From assembly GCF_014050225.1 (NCBI RefSeq), contig NZ_JACFXV010000043.1:558001-622000 (forward strand): DNA of 64,000 bases, read 5' to 3'. Below are positions 28,902 through 37,939 of the stretch, in pieces; positions within the stretch are counted from its first letter, which is position 1; the number at the start of each line of letters is the position of its first letter. The notes under the pieces were generated by a model. It saw only the letters and a list, made by a program, of their open reading frames with translations, did no database searches and was not told the DNA's origin. A program made the position numbers and the translations under genes. The DNA comes from Stappia albiluteola. Its GTDB lineage: Bacteria; Pseudomonadota; Alphaproteobacteria; Rhizobiales; Stappiaceae.

Positions 28902-29708
28902 ATGACAACCTGGATCGCGACCCTGAACCCGCTTTCGACCACGCTCGTCGCCACGCTCCTGATAGTCAGCATATTGTGGCGTATTCATGTCGCATTGCGG
29001 GATGCGAGCATCATCGACTTCTACTGGGCGCCGGGCTTCCTCGTCATCGCCCTTCTCTGGCTACGGTCTTACGGCGGAGTATCAATAATATCTGCCTTAT
29101 TGCTGATATTGCTGGCGATATGGGCAATCCGCCTGACCGCACATATCGTCCTTCGGCACAATCGGACCGGGAGGGAAGATGCCCGCTACACGGCCATGCG
29201 CGATGCCGGCGGGCCAAAGTGGTGGCTGCGCTCGCTTGTCACCGTATTCTGGTTCCAGGGGGTAATCCTGTGGGCCGTGGCAAGTCCGATTCACACCCTG
29301 TTCGCCACCAGCCCCTCGGCGAGCGTGGCCTGGAGCGAAGCAGCGCTCGGCGTTGCGGTTTTTCTTTTCGGCTTCACCTTCGAGACCGTGGCCGACTATC
29401 AGCTAGCCTCCTTTCTCTCGGAAAAATCGAATCGGGAAAAGCTTTACACGGGCGGATTGCGCGCCTGGTGCCGCTATCCCGCCTATTTCGGCGAAATTCT
29501 CGTGTGGTGGGGCTTCGGCCTGATTGCGCATGCGGCATCCGGTTCGCCGTGGAGCTTCGCCGGTCCGCTACTGCTGACCGCCGCCCTGATGCGGCTGTCC
29601 GGCGTCTCGCTGCTCGAGCGCAGGCTTTCGTCGAACAAGCCAGGCTACGAAGAGTGGGCGGCGCGCACCAACGCCCTGATACCGTGGCCGCCAAGAAAAC
29701 GCGGCTAG
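28902..29708 (+). CDS. DUF1295 membrane protein (steroid 5-alpha-reductase-like fold)
   Basis: A 268-residue protein with about six membrane helices. The C-terminal region has the DUF1295/isoprenylcysteine methyltransferase pattern: RNYPAYFGEI type (here CRYPAYFGEILVWWG), then SLLERRLSSNKPGYEEWAARTNALIPWPP. Family members are NADPH- or SAM-dependent lipid enzymes; the substrate here is unknown. Divergent from the L,D-transpeptidase. Its stop and the soxG stop share the palindrome CTAG at 29705-29708. Confidence 0.82.
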   Translation: MTTWIATLNPLSTTLVATLLIVSILWRIHVALRDASIIDFYWAPGFLVIALLWLRSYGGVSIISALLLILLAIWAIRLTAHIVLRHNRTGREDARYTAMRDAGGPKWWLRSLVTVFWFQGVILWAVASPIHTLFATSPSASVAWSEAALGVAVFLFGFTFETVADYQLASFLSEKSNREKLYTGGLRAWCRYPAYFGEILVWWGFGLIAHAASGSPWSFAGPLLLTAALMRLSGVSLLERRLSSNKPGYEEWAARTNALIPWPPRKRG

Positions 29709-30268
29709 GCGACCTCCAGTTCCCGCGCGACCTCCGCCAACAGACCAGCCACATAGGGCAGGAACGAACGCCAGCACTCGATGACGAACTGATCCTTTCC
29801 CGTCCGCCACAAGACGATTTCCGCCTTGGCGAAGAGGGTCCGTGTCGCCATGCCGACATGGAAAACCGTATCATCGAGATCGAGAAAGAGCTGGGAATTG
29901 AGGAGCCAGGCGGCTCTCGGGCCGCTGACGATCAATGCCGTATTCCGCTCGGAAACATCGACCAGCGCATGAGGCGTGTCGCCAAGGGCAGCCTCGATTA
30001 CACCGAAGATCTGGCCGGCAGAGCCATCGGCCGCCAAAAGCAGCCATTCATCCGGCCCGAGCCAGAGGGCAGCCCGCGTTTGCGTGTGGCTGGATGAAAG
30101 CGGCGTGGTGGGCAGGCCGGTGCGGAAGGCCGGCCCGGCCTTGACACAGGCCGCTTCGGGCCCGCGGAACGAAAAGCGGGCAAGTGGCGCGGCGAGATTG
30201 ACCTTCGCACCCCTTGCCGAAACGACAGGCGCCGCACCGTTTGCCTGATGAATGGCGATCTCAGACAT
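29705..30268 (-). CDS. soxG: sarcosine oxidase gamma subunit
   Basis: A 187-residue subunit of heterotetrameric sarcosine oxidase that helps form the THF-binding folate site. It shows the gamma-subunit pattern LWLGPDEWLLLA, DVSERNTALIVSGPRAAWLL and CPLDL-like (SQLFLDLDD), and FHVGMATRTLFAKAEIVLWR. The ATG at 30268 is internal to an open frame reaching 30439, but it gives the family length. It overlaps soxA by eight bases. Last gene of soxBDAG. Confidence 0.92.
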   Translation of the reverse strand: MSEIAIHQANGAAPVVSARGAKVNLAAPLARFSFRGPEAACVKAGPAFRTGLPTTPLSSSHTQTRAALWLGPDEWLLLAADGSAGQIFGVIEAALGDTPHALVDVSERNTALIVSGPRAAWLLNSQLFLDLDDTVFHVGMATRTLFAKAEIVLWRTGKDQFVIECWRSFLPYVAGLLAEVARELEVA

Positions 30269-33200
30269 CGAGCCTTGCTCCCTGCGGGTCATAGAAGACG
30301 GGCGATACCACCTCGACGGCAATCGGGCCGTCGGGCATCGGCACATACAGCGTCGAGCCCGTCTTCGCCCGTCCGTCCGCGACAAGGGCGAGCGCGATGG
30401 ACCGGCCCAATGCCGGCGAATGATAGGACGAGGTGACATGCCCGAGCGCAGATGTCTTCAGCGCAGGCCTTGCCTCCTGGGTCACCTGCGCGCCCTCCTC
30501 CAGCACCACGGAAGGATTATCGGTCAGCAGCCCGACCAGCTGCTTGCGCCCCGAAACGACGATATCCGGCCGCGCCAGCGAGCGCATGCCGACGAAATCG
30601 GCCTTCTTCTTGCCGATCGCCCAGTCCATGCCGACATCATCCGGGGTAACCGTTCCGTCGGTCTCCTGTCCGACGATGATGTATCCCTTTTCGGCGCGCA
30701 GCACATGCATGGTCTCCGTGCCGTAGGCACAGCCCTCCAGCGCCTTCACCCGCTCCCATACAGCCTCCCAGACCTCACGCCCCTTCGACGCGGGAACGTT
30801 GATCTCGAAGCCCAGTTCGCCGGTAAAGCTCACCCGGAACAGCCGGGTCGGCACACCGCAGATCGTGCCCGTTTGCATGCTCATATGCGGCATCGCCTCG
30901 GGCGCAAGGTCGATCCCTTCGACCAGCGGCGCGATGGCCTCCCTCGCCTTCGGCCCCTGCACGGCGATCACCGCCCATTGTTCCGTCGTGGACGTCAGCC
31001 ACACGTCCAGGTCCGGCCACTCCGTCTGGAGATAATCCTCCATATGAGCCAGCACGCGCGGCGCCCCGCCCGTTGTCGTCGTCACATGAAAGCGGTCCTC
31101 GGCGATCCTTCCGACGACGCCGTCATCCATGATGAAACCGGCCTCGTTCAGCATCAGGCCGTAGCGCAGCTTGCCGACACCGAGCTTCAGCCAAGGATTG
31201 GTGTAGATGCGGTTGAGGAATTCGGCGGCGTCCGGGCCCACGACCTCGATCTTGCCGAGCGTCGAGGCATCGAAAAGACCGACCGTCTCGCGCACCGTGG
31301 CACATTCGCGGGCGACCGCCTCGTGCATGCCTTCGCCGGGCTTCGGGAAGTACCACGCGCGCTTCCACAGGCCCACGTCCTCGAAGGCGGCACCCTGTTC
31401 CTCCGCCCAGCCGTGGATCGGCGTCTGGCGCACCGGGTCGAACAGATCGCCGCGCGAGGTCGTGGCAAGCGTGCCGAAGGTCACCGGCGTATAGGGCTGG
31501 CGGAATGTCGTCAGCCCCACGTCCGGTATCGTCCGGTCAAGCGCAGTCGAGGCAATCGACAGGGCATTCATATTGGACAGGCGACCCTGGTCGGTCGCCA
31601 TGCCGGTCGTCGTGTAGCGCTTGATATGCTCGATGGACTGGAAGCCCTCGCGCACGGCCAGCTTCACGTCCTTGGCGGTTACGTCATTCTGAAAGTCGAC
31701 GAAGGCTCGCACCCTGGCAGCATCCCGGTCGTGCGGCAATGCGCCGAGCGTGCCGCCGCTGCCGGCTTCGCCGCCAGACACCTCAGGCGCCTCCGGGCGT
31801 TTGCCCTTGCCGATCGCCGCCTTGGCCGCTACCTCGCCGGCTTCGAAGCCGTCTTCAATAACGGCCGCAAGCCCATTGATGCCGCGACAGGAGCCTGCAG
31901 AACGCTCCGCCTGCACCGAGGGGCCAGGAACAAAGGCGCCGGACGCCTCGTCGAAGACCACCTTGCCGCGCGACTGCGAATAGAGGCTCACATTGGGCGT
32001 CCAGCCGCCCGACATCAGCAGGCAGTCGCAGGCGATCGAGCCGGCGGAAACGACGCTGCCGTCGGGCCGGACCCTGCCGAGCAAAGCCTTGGAGACCCTT
32101 TTGCGGCCCTGCGTTCCGGTCACCACCATCGCCGGTTCCACACGAATGCCCGCCGCTTTCGCCGCATCAATTGCCGCCCCCTGCGGGTCCGGCCGCAGAT
32201 CGGCGACCAGGTCGACCTCGATGCCCGCCTGCTTCAGGTCGATGGCGGCGTGGTAGGCCGTATCGCAGGCGGTTGCGATGACGACCCGACTGCCGACCTT
32301 CGCGCCGTAGCGGTTTAGATAGATACGCCCGGCCTCGGCCATCATGATGCCGGGCCGGTCGTTCTCCGGGAACACCATCGGCCGCTCGATGGCACCGGTG
32401 GCGATCACAACCTGTTTCGCCCTCACCTGCCAGAGGCGCTCGCGCGGCAGCCTCGGGTCGGGATCGGCGAGATGATCGGTGACCCGTTCGGCAAGCGCCA
32501 CGAAGTTCTGGGCGAAATAACCAAATGCGGTTGTCCTCGGCAGGAGCGTGACCCTGTCGTTCGCAGCAAGATCCGCAAGCGTCTTTTCGACCCACTGGCC
32601 GGCGGGCTCGGACGAAATTGCCACTGAAGGGTCGTTTTCGTGCAGCAACGACCCGCCCATCTCGCGCTGTTCGTCGCAGAGGATCACCCGAGCGCCGGAT
32701 TCTGCCGCGGCGGTGGCTGCAGCCAGCCCCGCCGGACCGGAGCCGATCACCAGTACGTCGCAATGGGCATAGGTATTGGCGTAGCGGTCCCGGTCGGCAT
32801 CCCTGGGTGCATTGCCGAGACCTGCCGCAGCGCGGATAAAGGGTTCGTAGACCTTGTTCCAGAAGCTCTGCGGCCACATGAAGGTCTTGTAGTAGAAGCC
32901 GGCAGCGAAGAGCGGCGACAGCAGGTCGTTGACCGCGCCGATGTCGAAGGAAAGCGACGGAAACCGGTTCTGGCTGACGGCATCAAGGCCGGAATAGAGC
33001 TCGATCTGGGTCGCCCTGAGGTTAGGCGTGTTCTGGCCTTCATCGCGCCTGAGCCCGACAAGAGCATTCGGTTCTTCGGAGCCGGCCGTCAGGATGCCCC
33101 GGGGACGATGGTACTTGAACGAGCGTCCGACCAGATGAATGTCGTTCGCCAACAGGGCGGAAGCCAGCGTATCACCCTTGAAGCCCTGATAGGTCTCGCC

Positions 33201-33272
33201 GTCGAAAGTGAAGCTGAGCGGTGCGGCGCGGTCGATGCGGCCGCCGGAAGCGATGCGCTGCGGCTGTTTCAT
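30261..33272 (-). CDS. soxA: sarcosine oxidase alpha subunit
   Basis: A 1003-residue flavoprotein and the largest subunit. N-terminal 2Fe-2S-like fold (about 1-100), a nucleotide-binding GSGPAGLAAATAAAESGARV near residue 176, a long FAD/NAD oxidoreductase region, and a C-terminal aminomethyltransferase (GcvT-like) domain from about 600 that binds THF. The complex oxidises sarcosine to glycine, H2O2 and 5,10-methylene-THF. It overlaps soxD by four bases (ATGA) and soxG by eight. Confidence 0.95.
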   Translation of the reverse strand: MKQPQRIASGGRIDRAAPLSFTFDGETYQGFKGDTLASALLANDIHLVGRSFKYHRPRGILTAGSEEPNALVGLRRDEGQNTPNLRATQIELYSGLDAVSQNRFPSLSFDIGAVNDLLSPLFAAGFYYKTFMWPQSFWNKVYEPFIRAAAGLGNAPRDADRDRYANTYAHCDVLVIGSGPAGLAAATAAAESGARVILCDEQREMGGSLLHENDPSVAISSEPAGQWVEKTLADLAANDRVTLLPRTTAFGYFAQNFVALAERVTDHLADPDPRLPRERLWQVRAKQVVIATGAIERPMVFPENDRPGIMMAEAGRIYLNRYGAKVGSRVVIATACDTAYHAAIDLKQAGIEVDLVADLRPDPQGAAIDAAKAAGIRVEPAMVVTGTQGRKRVSKALLGRVRPDGSVVSAGSIACDCLLMSGGWTPNVSLYSQSRGKVVFDEASGAFVPGPSVQAERSAGSCRGINGLAAVIEDGFEAGEVAAKAAIGKGKRPEAPEVSGGEAGSGGTLGALPHDRDAARVRAFVDFQNDVTAKDVKLAVREGFQSIEHIKRYTTTGMATDQGRLSNMNALSIASTALDRTIPDVGLTTFRQPYTPVTFGTLATTSRGDLFDPVRQTPIHGWAEEQGAAFEDVGLWKRAWYFPKPGEGMHEAVARECATVRETVGLFDASTLGKIEVVGPDAAEFLNRIYTNPWLKLGVGKLRYGLMLNEAGFIMDDGVVGRIAEDRFHVTTTTGGAPRVLAHMEDYLQTEWPDLDVWLTSTTEQWAVIAVQGPKAREAIAPLVEGIDLAPEAMPHMSMQTGTICGVPTRLFRVSFTGELGFEINVPASKGREVWEAVWERVKALEGCAYGTETMHVLRAEKGYIIVGQETDGTVTPDDVGMDWAIGKKKADFVGMRSLARPDIVVSGRKQLVGLLTDNPSVVLEEGAQVTQEARPALKTSALGHVTSSYHSPALGRSIALALVADGRAKTGSTLYVPMPDGPIAVEVVSPVFYDPQGARLDV

Positions 33273-33574
33273 TGCGCCGCCTCCGCCGCGAGTTTCTTCA
33301 TGTCAGGTCGTTTCTCACCGGCCTTGTAGACCTTCAGGAACCTGTCGGAGACGGTGTCGCGGATCGCGTTGAAGAAGCGACCGCAGCCATGCACGTGCCG
33401 CCACCGCTCGGCCATCAGCCCGCGCGGATTGGTGCGCATGTAAAGAAATTCCGCCCATTCCTCATCGGAAAGCTTTGAAGGCTCGGCGGGCCGCGCGATA
33501 TGCGCCTCGCCACCGTAGCGAAACTCGATCTCCGGGCGCTCGACGCCGCAATAGGGACAGTGGATCAGCAACAT
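33269..33574 (-). CDS. soxD: sarcosine oxidase delta subunit
   Basis: A 101-residue zinc-binding subunit. Cys6 and Cys9 of LIHCPYCG, together with Cys and His from AEHIARP and HGCGRFF, form the zinc site. The segment RTNPRGLMAERWRHVHGCGRFFN is diagnostic. It lies ten bases after soxB and overlaps soxA by four. Confidence 0.94.
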   Translation of the reverse strand: MLLIHCPYCGVERPEIEFRYGGEAHIARPAEPSKLSDEEWAEFLYMRTNPRGLMAERWRHVHGCGRFFNAIRDTVSDRFLKVYKAGEKRPDMKKLAAEAAQ

Positions 33575-33584
33575 AGTCGAGGCC

Positions 33585-34838
33585 TCAATGCGCCACGGCG
33601 GCGGCAGCCGCTTCGTCGATCAGCCGGCCGGTACGGAACCGGTCGAGCGTGAAGGGAGCGTTGATCGGGTGGGGTTCGCCCGTCGCCAACGTATGGGCGA
33701 AGACATGACCGGATCCTGGCGTCGCCTTGAAACCACCGGTGCCCCAGCCGCAATTCACGAAAAGTCCCGGCACCGGCGTCTTGCCGATGATCGGCGAGCG
33801 GTCCGGCGTAACGTCGACGATGCCGCCCCAGTTCCGGAGCATCCGCATGCGGCGGAACATCGGGAAAAGCTCGCAGATCGCGTCGACCGTGTGGGTGGTG
33901 ATCTGCAATCCGCCGGTTTGGCTGTAGGACACGTACTGGTCCGTGCCGGCGCCGATCACCAGTTCGCCCTTGTCGGACTGCGAAATATAGGCGTGGATTG
34001 TGTTCGACATGACGACGCACGGAAAACACGGCTTTACCGGCTCGGAGACCAGCGCCTGCAGCGGGTTCGATTCCAGCGGCATGCGGACATCCGCCATCGA
34101 CATGACCACACTGGTGTTGCCGGCGGCAACGACGCCGACCTTCTTTGCGCCGATGAAGCCGCGCGTCGTCTCGACGCCCGTTGCCGCGCCGTCCGGCCCG
34201 CGCCGGATGCCGGTAACCGCGCAATTCTGGATGATGTCGACGCCGCGCTGGTCCGCCCCCCTTGCATAGCCCCAGGCGACCGCGTCGTGGCGGGCGACAC
34301 CGCCCTTGCGCTGGAGCGCCGCGCCCAGCACCGGATAGCGCATGTTGCGGGAGATATTGAGCGGCGGGCAGTAGTCCTTGGCCTGTTCCGCCGTCAGCCA
34401 TTCGTTCTCGACGCCGGCCAGGCGATTGGCATGGACGTGGCGCTTGAACACCTGGACGTCATGGATGGTATGGGCCAGCATCATCACGCCGCGCGGCGAA
34501 TACATCACGTTGTAGTTCAGCTCCTGCGACAGGTTCTGCCACAGGTCCATCGCGTGGTCGTAAAGCGCTTCGCTTTCTTCCCAGAGGTAGTTGGAACGCA
34601 CGATCGTGGTATTGCGGCCGGTATTGCCTCCGCCGAGCCAGCCCTTTTCCAGCACGGCGACATTGGTGATGCCGTGTTCGGTTGCGAGGTAATAGGCGGT
34701 CGCCAGACCATGGCCACCCGCGCCGATGATGACGACGTCATATTCGGCCTTGGGTTCGGGCTGGCGCCATTGCCTGCCCCAGTTCTGGTGCCCGGTCAGG
34801 GCATTCCTGGCAAGTTCCAAAAAAGAAAAGCGGGTCAT
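33585..34838 (-). CDS. soxB: sarcosine oxidase beta subunit
   Basis: A 417-residue flavoprotein carrying the FAD-linked oxidation site (dinucleotide motif VVIIGAGGHGLATAYYLA near residue 42). Matches the family throughout: GWLGGGNTGRNTTIVRSNYL, covalent flavin-binding region, and the C-terminal GWGTGGFKATPGSG. The ATG 34838 gives the usual MTRFSFLELARNAL start; an extension to 34862 is open. First gene of soxBDAG. Confidence 0.95.
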   Translation of the reverse strand: MTRFSFLELARNALTGHQNWGRQWRQPEPKAEYDVVIIGAGGHGLATAYYLATEHGITNVAVLEKGWLGGGNTGRNTTIVRSNYLWEESEALYDHAMDLWQNLSQELNYNVMYSPRGVMMLAHTIHDVQVFKRHVHANRLAGVENEWLTAEQAKDYCPPLNISRNMRYPVLGAALQRKGGVARHDAVAWGYARGADQRGVDIIQNCAVTGIRRGPDGAATGVETTRGFIGAKKVGVVAAGNTSVVMSMADVRMPLESNPLQALVSEPVKPCFPCVVMSNTIHAYISQSDKGELVIGAGTDQYVSYSQTGGLQITTHTVDAICELFPMFRRMRMLRNWGGIVDVTPDRSPIIGKTPVPGLFVNCGWGTGGFKATPGSGHVFAHTLATGEPHPINAPFTLDRFRTGRLIDEAAAAAVAH

Positions 34839-34959
34839 CGCGTTCCGATACTCCCGAAACACCGCCGAGTGCGGTAATCGCCTGACTTGTTTTGACTGCC
34901 CGGCCGACGGCGCTCTTGCTCGAATCCGACATGACAGGGCTGCAAACCGTCGCCCTTTT

Positions 34960-35379
34960 TCACCCGCGGCGGATCAATGCTGCAAGGCCGGCAAATGCGG
35001 TCGTTGCCCATCCGACGATGAGGAGCGTGCCGCCGGCGGGCGCCGCCATCGCAAACAGGCCGCTGCCCTGTCCGGCTCGCCACAGCAGGTCGCCGCAAAA
35101 CAGGGCGAGGCCAAGCGCCATGAAAAGGAAAGCCGGGAATACGAAGACCGGACCTGCCTGCCGGCCGGCCACCCCCAACGCGAGAAAGGCCGGGGCGTGC
35201 GCCAGCAGAAACCGCGCGGGAATTTCGATCGTTCCTCCGGATGGGACATGCGCGGCCACCGCCGACAAGGCCACGCCGGCGGCACCGCTGAGACCGGCCA
35301 GAAGCAGGCCGATGGCCAGGCTAGCCGCGCGCGGCCCCTTCCGCTCCTTAAATCCGTGGCTGCCGGCAGCCTTGTCCAT
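34960..35379 (-). CDS. DUF423-like membrane protein
   Basis: A 139-residue protein with four predicted membrane helices (AIGLLLAGLSGAAGVALSAVAAH; ARFLLAHAPAFLAL; PVFVFPAFLFMALGLALFCGDLL; GGTLLIVGWATTAFAGLAALI). The pattern of small residues, H after helix 1, and GD in the third helix match DUF423. Function unknown. The ATG at 35379 follows GGGAAC; the upstream open frame to 35670 is antisense to tupB. It lies upstream of soxB on the same strand after 121 bases. Confidence 0.65.
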   Translation of the reverse strand: MDKAAGSHGFKERKGPRAASLAIGLLLAGLSGAAGVALSAVAAHVPSGGTIEIPARFLLAHAPAFLALGVAGRQAGPVFVFPAFLFMALGLALFCGDLLWRAGQGSGLFAMAAPAGGTLLIVGWATTAFAGLAALIRRG

Positions 35380-35504
35380 CGCCTGTTCCCATCCGCATAA
35401 ATCCCAATTGCCGACAATCGCATAGCCAGTTGCCTGCGAAAACCGCAGATGCAGCTTACTGCCGTTGCGATAGGCGAAAATTGCGCTATTCCGCAAGCTA
35501 AGGT

Positions 35505-35533
35505 TTGACGTCGCCGCATTCTGCTGCATATTT
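35505..35533 (+). promoter_or_regulatory. sigma70 promoter of the tup operon
   Basis: TTGACG at 35505-35510 and ATATTT at 35528-35533 with a 17-base spacer, about 50 bases before tupB. The leader carries GGGGG and CCCCC tracts that could pair over a 7-base loop near the binding site. No clear tungstate-regulator operator is recognised. Confidence 0.45.
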
Positions 35534-35582
35534 TTCCTATAAGGGGGAAACAAGCCCCCCGCTTGGGAGGATTCGACAAAAT

Positions 35583-36290
35583 ATGCAGGATTTCGGCGCA
35601 GCCTTTGGTCTGGCCTTCCATCTGCTTGCTGGCATGGATGCCGAGCTGGTGGAAATCGTCGGCCTGTCACTGCGCGTCACTTTTGCCGCTGTATTTGTCT
35701 CCTGCGCCATCGGCCTGCCGCTTGGCGCGCTTCTGGCGGTCTCGCGCTTCCCCGGACGCCAGGTGCTCGTCGTTCTCTTCAATACTCTGATGGGCCTGCC
35801 GCCGGTCGTCGTTGGCCTGCTCGTATACATGATGCTGTCGAATGCCGGTCCGCTTGGCGTATTGCGGCTGCTCTATACGCCATCCGCAATGATCATCGCC
35901 CAAGCGATCCTGGTGACGCCGATCATCATCGCCCTGTCGAGGCAGGTCATCGAGGATCTCAACAATGAATATTCCGAGCAATTCCGTTCGCTCGTCGTTC
36001 CGTTCCCCAGGGCGATTGCAGCATTGCTGTGGGATGCCCGCTTTACGCTCGTCACCGTGGCCTTGGCGGGTTTCGGCCGGGCTGTGGCGGAAGTCGGCGC
36101 GGTGATCATCGTCGGCGGCAACATCAATCACGTCACCCGGGTGATGACGACGGCGATCGCGCTGGAAACCTCCAAGGGCGATCTCGCGCTGGCGCTGGCG
36201 CTCGGACTTGTCCTGCTGATCATCGCGCTCGGCGTCAATATCGCGGCGCAACTGCTGAAGTCCACGGCCCGGAGGCGCGCCTATGCTTGA
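35583..36290 (+). CDS. tupB: tungstate ABC transporter permease
   Basis: A 235-residue inner-membrane subunit with five to six helices of the TupB/CysT-like family. The EAA loop that docks the ATPase is FGRAVAEVGAVIIVGGN (AEVGA in the family). It forms a homodimer with TupC. ATG 35583 follows GGGAGG at a somewhat long spacing. The 3' end overlaps tupC by eight bases. Confidence 0.9.
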   Translation: MQDFGAAFGLAFHLLAGMDAELVEIVGLSLRVTFAAVFVSCAIGLPLGALLAVSRFPGRQVLVVLFNTLMGLPPVVVGLLVYMMLSNAGPLGVLRLLYTPSAMIIAQAILVTPIIIALSRQVIEDLNNEYSEQFRSLVVPFPRAIAALLWDARFTLVTVALAGFGRAVAEVGAVIIVGGNINHVTRVMTTAIALETSKGDLALALALGLVLLIIALGVNIAAQLLKSTARRRAYA

Positions 36291-37062
36291 AGCGAGCGCC
36301 CTGCGAGCCGCAAACCACCGAGTGGAGGAAGCGCCCGCACCGCTACCGGCGGCGGAACGCAACCCGCTGGTGGTTCGTGGCCTGGTATTTGAAACGCCAA
36401 GGCAGCGCATCATCGATGGCGTCGACCTGGAATTGCCCGACAACCGACTGACGGTGCTGATGGGCCCGAATGGAGCGGGCAAGAGCGTGCTGCTGCGTCT
36501 GCTGCACGGCCTGCTGACGCCGAGTGCGGGCACGATCCTGTGGAACGGCAAGCCGCCCGACGGCAGGACCCGGCGCAGCCAGGCGATGGTGTTCCAGGCA
36601 CCGGTGCTGTTGCGCCGCTCCGTCCTGTCTAACTTGCGTTTCGCGCTCGGACTGAGGGGGCTTGGTTGCAGCAGGCGGGAAATGCTGTCGCTGCTTGGCA
36701 TGCTTGGCCTTGAGCCCCTGGCCGACCGGCCGGCGCGCCTGCTTTCTGGCGGGGAGCAGCAGCGCCTCTGCCTTGCCCGCGCATTGGCCCTGAGGCCCGA
36801 AGTCCTGTTGCTGGACGAGCCCTGCGCTAATCTCGATCCCGCCTCGGTACTGATGATCGAGGAAGCGTTGATGAAAGCAAGGGCCGCGGGCACAAAGATC
36901 ATCCTCGTCACCCATGACCTCTTCCAGGCGCGGCGCGTCGCCGAGCGGATCGTCTTCCTGCATCGCGGCCGGATCGCCGAAATCAGCCCTGCGGAAAGTT
37001 TCTTCGATACGGCGGGCTCGCCTGAGGCCCGCAGCTACATGGAAGGTCGCATTCTCGTTTGA
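36283..37062 (+). CDS. tupC: tungstate ABC transporter ATPase
   Basis: A 259-residue ATPase subunit: Walker A GPNGAGKS near residue 61, Q-loop FQAP, signature LLSGGEQQRLCLARAL, Walker B VLLLDEPCANLDP and the switch His in LVTHD. A 25-residue non-conserved N-terminal extension precedes the fold, so a later start (residue 28 onward) cannot be excluded. Middle gene of tupBCA. Confidence 0.9.
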   Translation: MLEASALRAANHRVEEAPAPLPAAERNPLVVRGLVFETPRQRIIDGVDLELPDNRLTVLMGPNGAGKSVLLRLLHGLLTPSAGTILWNGKPPDGRTRRSQAMVFQAPVLLRRSVLSNLRFALGLRGLGCSRREMLSLLGMLGLEPLADRPARLLSGGEQQRLCLARALALRPEVLLLDEPCANLDPASVLMIEEALMKARAAGTKIILVTHDLFQARRVAERIVFLHRGRIAEISPAESFFDTAGSPEARSYMEGRILV

Positions 37063-37089
37063 ATTGCCAATAATCGGAGGGGAAACCGC

Positions 37090-37929
37090 ATGTTCAAGAA
37101 ACTGACGACCGCCTTTGCCACGCTCGCCCTTGCCTGGTCGCTACAGGCCGGGGAACCGTCCAGCGCGGCAGACAGGTTCATCATTGTCCAGTCGACGACC
37201 TCGACGCAGAACTCGGGCCTGTTCGACGTCCTCCTGCCGAAATTCACCGAAGAGACGGGCATCGAAGTGCGGGTCATCGCGGTCGGCACAGGCCAGGCGA
37301 TCAAGAACGCCACCAACGGCGATGGCGACGTGCTTTTCGTACATGCCAAGCCTTCGGAAGAGAAATTCGTCGCCGACGGCTGGGGCGTGAAGCGCTTCGA
37401 CGTGATGTACAACGACTTCGTCATCGTCGGTCCCAAGGCGGACCCGGCCGGCATCAAGGGCTCGAGCGATGCCGACGCCGCCTTGAAGAAGATCGCCGAA
37501 GCCAAGGCGCCATTCGCGTCACGCGGCGACGATTCCGGCACGCACAAGAAGGAACTGTCGCTGTGGAAGGCGGCCGGTGTCGACGTGAAGGCCGCCTCGG
37601 GCGACTGGTATCGCGAAACCGGTTCCGGCATGGGCGCGACGCTGAATGCCGCCGCCGGCATGGGCGCCTATGCGCTGACCGACCGAGCCACCTGGATCTC
37701 CTTTAAGAACAAGGGAGATCTTGCGATCGTGACCGAGGGCGACGATCAGCTCTTCAACCAGTACGGCGTGATCCTGGTCAATCCGGAAAAGCACGCCGCG
37801 GTGAAGGCGGAAGAAGGCCAGCTCTTTATCGACTGGCTCATCGGCCCGGAGGGCCAGAAGGCGATCGCCGACTACCGGATCGAAGGACAGCAGCTGTTTT
37901 TCCCGAACGCGCACAAGGAAACGAACTGA
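37090..37929 (+). CDS. tupA: tungstate-binding periplasmic protein
   Basis: A 279-residue exported binding protein with a signal peptide of about 27 residues. The oxyanion-binding signature STTST at 35-39 is typical of TupA, which prefers tungstate over molybdate. GTGQAIKNATNGDGDV and RGDDSGTHKKE complete the site. Located after tupC with a GGAGG binding site (27-base gap). The substrate-binding gene being last in the operon (tupBCA) is a common rhizobial order. Confidence 0.92.
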   Translation: MFKKLTTAFATLALAWSLQAGEPSSAADRFIIVQSTTSTQNSGLFDVLLPKFTEETGIEVRVIAVGTGQAIKNATNGDGDVLFVHAKPSEEKFVADGWGVKRFDVMYNDFVIVGPKADPAGIKGSSDADAALKKIAEAKAPFASRGDDSGTHKKELSLWKAAGVDVKAASGDWYRETGSGMGATLNAAAGMGAYALTDRATWISFKNKGDLAIVTEGDDQLFNQYGVILVNPEKHAAVKAEEGQLFIDWLIGPEGQKAIADYRIEGQQLFFPNAHKETN

Positions 37930-37939
37930 GCGAGAGCGC

